From: Fasciola hepatica
Taxonomy: Eukaryota > Platyhelminthes > Trematoda > Plagiorchiida > Fasciolidae
Assembly (NCBI GenBank): GCA_948099385.1
Contig: CANUEZ040000031.1
Coordinates: 2,659,001-2,723,000 of the forward strand
Length of the DNA: 64,000 nt
Direction of reading: 5' to 3'
Positions within the stretch are counted from its first letter, which is position 1, and each line of letters begins with the position of its first letter. The notes under the pieces were generated by a model. It was not told where the DNA came from. It did not search any database and saw nothing but the letters and a program-made list of their open reading frames with translations. Made by a program: the position numbers and the translations under genes. This document shows positions 11,632 through 21,560 of this stretch, piece after piece.

Positions 11632-13614
11632 GCATCGGGTGCACTGAATGAACTTCAATTGCAAACTCTTTCCTGTGGTCTACGTTTCTGCATACCACCG
11701 AGTAAAATAAACAGCATAAAAACACAGGCACAATTCGAATATCTATTCGAACAACTAATAATAGTCAAACCAAATTCAAAAGATGCTAAGACTTGGTTCA
11801 AAGGAAAGCTGGTTGACTTGGAACGACAGTACCGGATGACATCGTCCAGATATAAGTCATTCGTCATACCTGAGCACATATCCGCCATCAAAAAGCAGCG
11901 GTTGCGACCTGATTTGTTAATTTTACGCCCTGACAAGGGGTTTGGAGCAGTGCTGATTGATCGGAATGACTATGAGCAGAATATGGAAAATGTTCTTGAC
12001 GATCCCAGCAAGTTTGTACGCGAAGATAACTGTGATGACCCCAAAGAACTAGAACAACGGATATAGACAGAAATACAGTTTCTACTAGAAGGACACATCA
12101 TCAATGAAAGCACAGCTCACCATCTGAAGCCAAAAGGAACTCAAACTTCACAACTGTATGGTTTACCGAAACTACGCAAACCCGGAGTGCCACTTCGACC
12201 AATACTATCCACGACAAATTCACCACAACACGAATTGGCGAAAAGGCTGGTGAAACTGATTGAGCCAGTTCATAAATCAATGGTGAGACAAACTATCAAA
12301 GATTGTTTCGAAATATTAAAGCTTTTGTACCAGATTAATGTGAAAGGGAAACACATGGCTTCATTTGATATCCAATCACAGTTCACGAATGTTCCCATTC
12401 GGGAGGTCATACGTATCATCTGTGACCATGTCGAGCAAAACCAACTCAAAATCGGTGCACTAGTATCAGTTCTGGAAAGACAATTACTACTGTGCACAAC
12501 AAACGTATCGTTTTCCTTCCTTGGTCGGGCTTACAGACAAATTGACGGTGTCGCAATTGGAAATCCATTGAGTCCCATTCTAGCAGATATATTTATGGCT
12601 CATCTCGAGGAAAAGGCGAGCAAAATCCTGGAACGTTCAGAACTTTACAAACGATACGTTGATGATGCTCTAATCATCACAAAAAGCCTGGAAGAGACAA
12701 CATGGATTATGTATGAACTCAATCGTCTGCATCCGAATAAACGATTTACGATGGAAGCAGAAATAGAAGATACACTGCACTTCCTCGACATTAATATGAC
12801 TAGAAAGAATGATGGAACAATCGCCAGATCTATTTACCAAAAAGAAACCTGGACAGGCCAATACTTGCACTTTGACGGCTTTGTGCCTGTGGAATATAAA
12901 CGTGGCCTGGTCCGAACACTATTTCAAAGAGCACGACGTATCTGCACAGAAGACACGATTGACAACGAAATACGACGGCTGAAAGAAGCTTTGACTGAAA
13001 ACGTTTATCCCGATGCGTTTATCGAAAGGCACAGCAAGCCTGAAGTCATCAGACAAACGAATTGTTCAGTAGAAAAATTGCAAGTCACACTTTGTCTTCC
13101 GTTCAAAGGTGATGACGTCAATTGCTTGCTCAAACGACGACTTGGATCAGCGCTTGCCCGAACATATTATGCAGCTGACCTCAGAATTGCCCATCAAACG
13201 ATTAAGATCCCCACACCCTCGGAGAAACAACGTCCATCTCTGTACACCAAATCGAATCTGATTTACCAATTTCAGTATAGTTGCGGAGCAACCGACGTGG
13301 GTAGAACAGAACGGCAGTTACGTAACCAGGTGATGGAACACGTTCCCAATTGGGTACAAAGTTTTGTGATGCAATTAGAGTCAGATCAAAGGCACAATGA
13401 CAACGTTCGAAACCATAAGATCCCGTCGTCGGCCGTTGTTCGTCATCTTCTGATGACGCAACATCCAGCTGAACGAAGCACTGCGTTTCAGGTCATTTAC
13501 GTGGCAAGGAATACCAGGCTTTTGAGGTTTGCTGAAGCTATTGCCATACATCGATGGAAACCTATATTGTATCAACAGAAACAGCTCTTTGTTAATGTGT
13601 CTTTACCATGGTGA
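11632..13614 (+). pseudogene. PLE1 reverse transcriptase - GIY-YIG endonuclease, one internal stop
   Basis: The product is the single PLE polyprotein, which nicks DNA and copies its RNA into it. The frame is open except for a TAG at 12064-12066. It has 661 codons and no evident Met at the 5' end, shorter than full PLE proteins, so the N-terminus is lost. RT landmarks in order are the finger motif ILRPDKGFGAV (about 11923), LYGLPKLRKPGVPLRP (about 12157), motif A FDIQSQFTNVP (about 12364), motif B GVAIGNPLSPILADIF (about 12547), catalytic YVDD at 12655-12666, and LHFLDI (about 12778). The GIY-YIG domain starts near 13260 (IYQF) and is followed by GRTERQLRNQ. Here the expected Y of the YIG-like motif is D (ATDVGRT), and a normally conserved Cys before it appears to be Tyr. 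The stop codon is TGA at 13612. RT catalytic residues look intact and the nuclease looks damaged. Confidence 0.9.
13250..13560 (+). other. GIY-YIG nuclease domain region of PLE1
   Basis: IYQF (the GIY-like strand), CGATDVGRT (the YIG-like strand, with Tyr replaced by Asp), RTERQLRNQ with its helix Arg, and later HLLMTQHP and LLRFAEAIAI match the order of PLE GIY-YIG domains. The intact version is seen in PLE2 (CSATYIGRTERQLRNG). The substitution is read directly; loss of activity is inferred. Confidence 0.75.
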
Positions 13615-13761
13615 CGTAACTTGACTATTGTAATTTTCCCTATATTTGTCGAACATAATGGTATTACATGAACTTATATAAACAGTATGGTTCTGCAGAA
13701 TGCAACGTGTTGGGATGCAGCCAAATCGTCCCGCACATAAATCGTGCTATATTACAACTCT
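13367..13761 (+). repeat. Right arm of PLE1 395-bp inverted repeat
   Basis: This is the direct-orientation 3' end of PLE1: the last 82 codons, TGA at 13612-13614, and about 145 bp of 3' UTR with a TATATAAA-like string and the conserved terminal block at 13693-13747. It is the partner of 11235-11629. Confidence 0.95.
13693..13747 (+). promoter_or_regulatory. Conserved PLE 3'-terminal block (PLE1 copy)
   Basis: The block starts with CTGCAGAATGCA, passes through GATGCAGCCAAATCGTCC, and ends in ATCGTGC just inside the element's end. PLE2 keeps the same order of words at 47056-47107 although its surroundings have diverged. I infer a role in template recognition or 3'-end formation; nothing in the sequence proves it. 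Confidence 0.5.
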
Positions 13762-13770
13762 TTACCAATT
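13758..13770 (+). repeat. Right target-site duplication of PLE1
   Basis: This is an exact copy of 11182-11194. Confidence 0.65.
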
Positions 13771-15939
13771 GACATTTCCGGTTCTTCCTTCAAAATATGC
13801 TGTAATAACAATAACTTCCATTTTCCTGAAAGAAACTGCAAACTTGTTGATGGTGTTCTCACCAGAGTATCCCAGATCCCAGCTTGGAGGACATTTTGAC
13901 GGGGATGATCGAAGCGCGGTTGAGTGCACGAATCAAATGATGGTTGTTTGCTAAACGTACCTCGATGGCATGTTCATCTTGCCGAACACTTATGAAAACG
14001 TTGACTCACTGGGGAAAAAAATTCAACCATCTCCTTCGGAACTAGAAATCCATTGCTGAGACTGTGACCGACCGCTCGTTAGTTCTCTTGGGTGTCCAAA
14101 AAACGGAGGATCGGATTATTCCATGCCTTGATCGATGTTTCACACTAAAACGTGGCTCATTTCACATTTTTCTTACTGGTGTATATAACAGTTCTCTGTA
14201 CCGGATTTCTTTCGTCATAGCCACCAATTTATCGACTATACTCCCTTCATCGTAAAGAAACGTTTTGCCGCATTGATAGATTATGATTTCTCGACTCTGG
14301 AAATTGTTTCTAAAGTAGATAAGTGAGTAAAGATCCTCCATCGTTCAACACGGTGACAATAGTCGATATACGTATTATTTCAGTAAAACAGTGACGTAGC
14401 TTAGGTCATAGCCGATTAAAAAGTCACTTTTGCGGACCTTAGCTATACTATTATCTCTGTTGATTGCGCTGTTGATCAGGATGACTGCACTTTTGGGATA
14501 ATTTTGTACGAATACGCCAAATCATTTAGTTGTTCACTTCGTAGTACTCTCCTGCTTATTCTAGATGGTGATGAAAATAACCCTCCCGGGACAGTTTTGC
14601 CAATTGCATTCAATCCACTTATGGTAGCAACAGATTCATTTCTCCTCTTCAAGGTAAATGTGGTTTTTAGGGGCCTTTCTGTTCCATTTCATTTATCTGT
14701 TTATATTGTAACAAGTAATGAAAGATGGGCGACCCCAGCATTTGGGCCGCCAAACAAGTTAAATTATGGAACATGCAATCGTTTATATACCACCTTTTAC
14801 CAGACAGCTCTGCAGAAACATTGGTCCACCGGCAGCCTGAGCGTTTGGGCTGCTTTCCGGTCAGTTGTCCGTGGCCATTAACTTGATTATCTTGCGCACT
14901 ATTCCTGTTTGACTGGTCAGATTGTTCCAGTTGATGGCTTGATCGGGAACGTCCCATAGGAGCTACCCTGTGAGTTGCCTCAGAGTTGGCTGTTTCCCGT
15001 GTGCCAGCCAGTATGCCTCTTTTTGTCTGCCTCGGGGTGTCTCCGACATGTTCGCCGTCCGTACTATGGTCCGTGATTCATGGCTGTTTGGCCCAACTGA
15101 TTTGACATTCACGTCGTTCTGTTGCTCCGGGGTTCCCCGCTCCGATATTAGTAGACTCCTCTATTCACCATATTTTGTAAATTTCAAATACAGTGAAGAG
15201 ATTTTACTTGAATTTCCCCACAAAACAAAAGATAGTTGGAAATTTATTCAACACGTTTTGACAAGTTTTCGTTACTTATTACCTATCCGTTTTTCCCCCT
15301 AACCGTCCAAGTATTTGTCCATGTGTTGCCTAATATTCAGTACGCATCAGGCAGTCAGTCTTTATTTATTGCCACCACAAATATATATTTTGATATGCAG
15401 CATTTATCTAAGGCTCCTCCTCCCGTTTGTTATCTTACAGCTGCTTTATTTCACTTTTGTTGTGACATGCATCTCCAAACTGTTTTCACTCAAATTATAA
15501 AACTTCCCACCTTCAAAATAAGAACATTATAAATTTTACCTCACTTTCCAAAATGTTACATTCTTCTTCACTAACTTCATAGCTCTGTACGTTTTCCGGG
15601 TTCAACAGTAAGAGTCAGATCGGATCACGAATTCTTCGAAAGCTTTTCCTGGCTCTAGCAACATTATCGGAGACATCCTCACTAACTTCGTCAGAAAGCA
15701 TTTCTGAGCCCGCCTTAAATTCCTTCAGGTTTTTGCCCAACACAAACCACTTCTTTCATTCATAGCCCAATATGATTCTATAAGTTAGTTCTTCAACCAT
15801 TCTGTAAGCTTTTTTCTAAAAAATGAAATAGAATTTCAAACACTGGGTCCTTTTTATCCATTTTCTAAGAATAGAGAGATGTAGGTCGTGAGATGCAAAC
15901 TTTTCGTTTACTGCTGTCAACAGTCGACGTAATACGTAT

Positions 15940-15941
<2 letters not shown>
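13771..15941. other. No gene seen; GC-richer patch near 14720-15140
   Basis: Frames of 125 codons (14504-14881, plus) and 110 codons (14970-15302, plus) resemble no family I recognise. The stretch 14720-15140 is visibly richer in G and C than its surroundings, as the mobile elements in this window tend to be. It could be a worn repeat. A primer-binding-site-like string at 14726-14743 is discussed in the findings. Confidence 0.4.

Positions 15942-15984
<43 letters not shown>
15942..15984. repeat. (AT)n microsatellite, about 43 bp
   Basis: An uninterrupted alternating AT/TA array. Confidence 0.95.
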
Positions 15985-15987
<3 letters not shown>

Positions 15988-17618
15988 GATACAGTAGGAG
16001 GTAGATGTAACAATGAAGCAGGCACGACCGAATGTTATTACAGTACGTTCGTTGGGGAGAACGAAGTCTGTCGTGTTACCGCCAGGATAAACACAACTTC
16101 TTGGGTCAATCGTTTTTGTGCTGGCTGACACATCATGATTAGAATCGCTTCATTGAACGCTTGTATTTTCCGTGTCGGACTGCGTACCTATGCTTTGAAA
16201 CCCCGGGTCAGGTCAACTTTGTGACCTGATGCAATCAAGTGTCTTGCAATCGTTCGTGTTTGACAAGAGTAAGCGAAATGCTTGCTTCTTGGGAATCTTA
16301 TCTACTCTCTGTTTCGAAAAAATTGAATTTGTTCATTGCATGACATAATGGTGAAGTGGACGGGGGCGGGGGTTGAGGACGACATTTTATAGGACAAAGG
16401 GAAAGATCTTTTTGGAAAATCCTCAGCTTTGGTAAGGCACATTCGTGACGTGTCTGCAAACACCCTCATATGCAGCCTTGGCCTTCTCGTCATTTTGCTA
16501 AGCTAGATGATGGATAAATCTGGGAATGCACTTTGCTGATCATTGCAATGTATTCAATGTATTTCCGTGGGCAAGGTTTACGGAGTTGAAGTAAAAATGG
16601 TACTAGGTAGTATACGAAATGAGCTTTCAATATTTGGCGTGAAGCATGAAGATAGTCGTTCACTAGCTTCACAGTCAAACTGGGATCTTATACGACGCCG
16701 CGTTTCAAGGCGAAAGGTAATAGTTACAGGTGACGCATTGTATTGAAATACATGGTCGTGGTAAGAGAGTGCATTGCCATTGCATTTGGAATTTTGATTT
16801 GTTTTTTCGCGTCTCAAATTTTCTCCGAAAAGCCCTCCAATTTTTTAGAACTTCCTATTTTACCTATGACTCTCTCGGCATTATCCGCAATACATGGTTA
16901 TACAAAGTTCCAGCGTTTTTCACGCTCAGCTTTTTCCAATAACTTTATTGGGTGTAGATTTAGTCGTGTTCTCCCGGTAGCGATGGTGATTACTAAAATA
17001 CAGATCAGACCATCTGCGAACAGTAACGTGATGTTGTGTACTCACGGCCAGTGGTGATCTGTTGAACAAACGTACTTGAATAAATAGACCACGAAAATCC
17101 AAGGATCCTATGGGTCGTTCCATAAACTGTTCATTTTGTGAACAGGTATTTTACCGACGATTTCTCGTGGTATCGAATCGTCGGTCACTAGGAATAAACA
17201 ATTCTGGAGACCCCCATTTTATTGTGAATATTTTTAAAACCACTGAACGGTTGCTTTTTATGACCTTTGCCACTAAGGCCTACATAACGCAAGTTGAGTA
17301 GTTGAAACCTTACCATTTTTGCAGTCTAAAATCAGCTTAGCTGTTCTTACTACTTTCGTGAATCTTTTTGTTTTAGATATGGACAAAGATTTACACAGAG
17401 GAATAATCTCGAAGGAGTCATGCTCCAAAAATATTTCGTAACGGTGAGGCAGTGATATGCAGCACAATTTTAAACAAGAGAATGTATGTATGGCTTCGCA
17501 TCCAAAAGATCCTCTTTACTACCCTGACAAGAAACAAAAGACCAGCTGCAGAAAGCTGCAACAGAGGAAGAAGGAACAGACTGGCAGTTACCGATCGAGA
17601 ATCCGATGGAAACAATAA
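15985..17618. other. No supportable gene
   Basis: The plus-strand frame 16743-17057 starts with a hydrophobic stretch like a signal or membrane segment. I found neither convincing splice sites nor family resemblance, and overlapping frames are open on both strands. Confidence 0.45.
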
Positions 17619-17672
17619 CCGGTGGTTGTCGGGTGGTTTACAGGTGGTGGACAGGTGGTTGAGACTGGTTGA
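17619..17672 (+). repeat. 11-bp minisatellite, 4 copies plus a partial
   Basis: Four contiguous 11-nt units occur: CCGGTGGTTGT, CGGGTGGTTTA, CAGGTGGTGGA and CAGGTGGTTGA. A degenerate GACTGGTTGA follows. The G-rich strand repeats GGTGG at a fixed spacing. Confidence 0.8.
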
Positions 17673-20600
17673 CTACCAGCTCACATTTTGAAGGTGCAAA
17701 TCCTCGCCTTCACCGATTACTTTGGTGGTGGATAGTAATCCATAGTCATCAGGCTAGTTACCCCACCTGACCTATCGATAAGGTCGGTTATCCCTAGTAG
17801 TGCAGTGGGCCTTTGTTGCAACACGGCATGCACCCGATCCACTCCGCTCATACTCAAGTCCGAAGTAAAATGTGACCTAGGAGCCGATCGAAGAGCGCGC
17901 AACAGAATGAGCCGTACGTCATTAGGCACTGGGACGAATTGGAATCGAAATGCTCTCGTATCGTGACAAACAATCTTCCTGGAATACGCGTGCGATAAGC
18001 AATTATTCATTCGATTTTCTAATTCTTTTATTTTGGAGGGGATTGTTTGCGCATTGCAGGAATATCTACCACAGTTGGCTTTTTCATTGGTGTTTCACTT
18101 CTTGTCCGTGGAAAGTTTATTCATTTTGTGCGCATGAGAGCTTTTCGATCGCTTACAAATATGGTTTTGCTGTTAGCAAATCCACTATCAATGAACCTCC
18201 TTGATGAACTGTTTTTTTTTTACAGAAAGAGATCCGGACAACCGTTTTAAAGATGAATACGGGATAAATCATGCTTCATAGTAGACTACTGTCCGACAAG
18301 CTTAAAGATAGCATGACGTATTCGGACCCCGCTTTGACATCCGTTATGTCATCTTGGGATAAACAGATGGATGACTCGTAATACCAAACAAGCAAGTATC
18401 GTCGCAACTTATGCATGAAACCGTTCATTCTTGGTGCTGGCCGTAGCTACAGTTGACAAGAATGCCCAATGTTCTTCGCACAAGATGATTCACTAGCTCA
18501 ATCCCGCTTCAAGCGAAATAAAGTACCACCTTTATTATTGGATTCTCCTTTGAATTCAGGTTCTCCTCTCCCATGTCGCACTCATTTGAAATGGGGATGC
18601 TGTAGAGCCATTTACTTTTATGCAGACTCACAGCAGTCAAAAAGCATGTGCTTACGTTGTTATCGTCAAGCGGCTGGTCTCCCAGTATTATTTCAAATTT
18701 ACTGAAGCTTATGTGGTTTCTCTTTATTGATTTCTGTAACCCCACTCACTGGTTTGTCCTCGTGAAACTCATTTCGAAATAGGGAGACATCAACATTAAA
18801 TACACCGAAAGAACTGATGATTGATACCTGAACCCTGGTTATTCCAGAGCACCTTTGAATTTTGAACTGTCTCTCTGTCAGCAATTACACTTTAGTTTAA
18901 CTCTGTTGTTCCTGAGTTAGAGGCAAAAGCCCTATCCTCAGTAAGAACACTATTGCCATCAACTCACGCCAAACAATCAGTTACACATTTACTCAACCAT
19001 AGTGTCACTCGCTGGCTATCCTAGCTACAGAAACCAATCAGACAAAATATGACAATCCTAGGCTTTGATTCGATACACATTTAACTATCAGCTTCTTTCT
19101 ATGCAACAAAGTACAGATGGCGAGACAGTGGGGGTGAGGAATCATCGCCAGAATCACCTCTTGTCAACTAGTTCCTCACAAATTTAGCAGAAATAACCGG
19201 AAGTTCACACTGGCCTGCTTAAATTAAAACCTTCGATACCTGGGCGGCGTATTCTGAATGTCTGGCGCATTTTATGACATAGATTTCATGCAAAGAGGAT
19301 CAAACAATCCCCAAGAAGCAGTACGATTTTCAGTTCAACGCCGCATGGACAGTCAAACACCTATCTTTGATAGGACTTTTGCGAGAACGGAAAATGGTGG
19401 GACCCAGTACTTACCGAAAGCAAACATGCAGCGGCCAATATCCCGATTTCACCAGTTATGTTGGCGTCCAACAGAAGCAAAAAAGTGAAATGTTTGTCCC
19501 ACAGAGCAATAAAAATTTTGTTATGAGGATAAATAAGAGAGAAAACTGATGCCCATGGGAAATGCGCTAAGTGGGAGATGCCTTCTATTCGTGACCAGTA
19601 GCAGCAGAACAGACAGTACTGTCCGCGCCGAAGCACGACTAGATGGTAACACCAAGCGAGCGTAGATTCATGCATGACAGAAATGCTGATAGTTTGTCCG
19701 TGTTGCATGTGACTAAAACCAGACAACAAATATTTAAACGAATTGGCAGGTCGAAGAAAATCTCACTAAAAGAATGCCGACAATCCCCGAGGAAAACGTA
19801 AGAAAGAAATAATTTTTTGTCGGGTTATCGTTTAAAGATGACGTTATGAGTGATATTCTAAACCAAAGACGCATTATCTTACGTATTTTAAGATTACCCT
19901 CTAAATAAGATCGAAAAGAAAGAAAAACCTTTGATGCTGACCATGTTATCGATTTCATACTCATTCGGATGGGTTTTAGAAAAATCTAATGTGAGTCGAA
20001 CTACTCGACTGCTATTCACCAGAATCAAAGGGTATCACTCAAGCTGGTTAACGTAGGGGCAAATCAGATCGATAAACATCACAATCTCGAGACTCCTGGT
20101 CGACGCTGAACACTGCCTTCAAAGATCCGCAAAACAAATGCAAAGGTGTTCGGCTGAGCACTCCAACAATAGCCGAAGTTATTGAAATAAGAAAGTTGAT
20201 CGTGGTTCATTGTACCCAAAACTGACTGGTTCAGGCATCGATACATTCGTAGACTAGGAGTGACAGGGGCCGACTGCACTTATCGGCCCATAATTCGGAG
20301 AGCATAAACCAGATAAAGCAACCATTTGACAAGAACAATTCGGCTGTGACAAGTCTAAACCCATGACTGGTGTTTATTCTGTCTAGCTGCATGATATTTC
20401 GTCCTGTTTCCGAGTTATTCTGCGGACCTTCTGAGGATGAATTACCAGAAAAACAATCTTTGTACCCGAATTTGTCCTCATGCATGTCATTCGTTCCAAC
20501 TCACTCAGTCCGCACGTCAAAGAAATTGCATCATTGCTTATGAATTTCGGTGGAGCTGTTATATCCCAGTACACCGTTGATTTTCAGAACATTGAGCAAA

Positions 20601-20999
20601 CTAGTAGTAGTCTTGAAGTTGAAGCACGAGGGATCAGCTTCAAATTCATATACCATGTGACATTTTTATCTCCTCAAGTTTGTGGCGTATTCAGAGATGA
20701 CCTGTTATATATCCGTCAAATACCCTGGGCCGAGATGGGGTTCAAGCTGCACGCGAGATTCTCCTTCCGTGACATTGAATGGACCATAAACAACGCTCTA
20801 AAGCTCAACAACCCTGAGTCAACTGAATAACCTTTTTATGAAACCATTCAGAAAATAGACATTCGAGAAGGCTTCCCATCGTATACTCTCGTTGGTTGTG
20901 TAAGCCTAAAATCAGCAAGAAAAATAAGTCGAAAGTGAAAAGAAGTGATGAATCGAAGTGGTTTTACGGGACTTGCAGTCGTGTGCTTGTGTGTGTGTG
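17673..20999. other. No supportable gene
   Basis: Open frames up to 122 codons occur on both strands without family resemblance. An open block after a good acceptor (ATTGCAG at 18058) has hydrophobic segments but no usable donor. Confidence 0.45.
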
Positions 21000-21560
21000 A
21001 CTGCACGTGGTTGGCAAAAGCCATGGTAGGTTAAGGGTGAAGGTCATACGCTTTTGGACACGGGGTGGCCTCAGAGTGTGCGAACGATAAGGTCTCCAGC
21101 ATCCTTGGTCGATGCTTGTCGCGATGATGCAACAAGACTGAGAATGCACACTCTCGATCAACAGTGAGACCTCTTCCCATCATGTTGCGAGCGATGGCAG
21201 AGGCTGTCCTATGTGTTGTATTCCATTACTGTGAGCTAGACTGAGTCATTTTATTACATATGTACCATGGAATCGTTCGGCTATTCCAGTTAGCAGTAAG
21301 TGGCCCGCCCTGTCGACAACTACCAACAACTATTGGTCTACCTGCCACGCCAAAGGGTGACTAACTTGTGTAAATTAGTGACATAAGCTACGGCGGAAGA
21401 GGTGGACTCTCTATGGTCATCTAGCATAGAGATGGCGCTAAACTCTATCTTAGGAACACCTTCCATAGCCGTATATGACAAGGCTGGGAAAGAAGCCTTT
21501 CCACCACCCACCCTGAAGACCTGAAGGAAGATCCTCGAAGTTTAAAAATCCTAAAGTGTG
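21000..21560. other. GC-richer patch, possible decayed repeat
   Basis: Base composition changes here compared with the flanks, being richer in G and C with few T runs. No frame longer than 65 codons survives and I recognise no family. Among mobile elements in this window the same composition is typical of the LINE at about 54-57 kb, so a decayed repeat is the best guess. Confidence 0.3.

Larger units (their letters stand above)
11195..13757 (+). mobile_element. Penelope-like retroelement (PLE1), young insertion
   Basis: The order is: a 40-bp left extension (11195-11234), an inverted copy of the element's 3' end (11235-11629), a 5'-truncated RT/GIY-YIG frame in direct orientation (from about 11630), and the 3' UTR ending at about 13757. 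An exact 13-bp repeat flanks it. PLEs are known for 5' truncation with an inverted or tandem piece of the same element at the left end, so the structure fits. The inverted copies differ by one base in 395, so the insertion is recent. The reading frame has one internal TAG and altered GIY-YIG residues, so this copy is probably not autonomous. A more decayed relative lies at about 45054-47120. Confidence 0.9.

Noticed and set aside
20480..20830. 116-codon plus-strand frame
   Set aside because: It reads like protein, but the length is chance-level and I know no related family.
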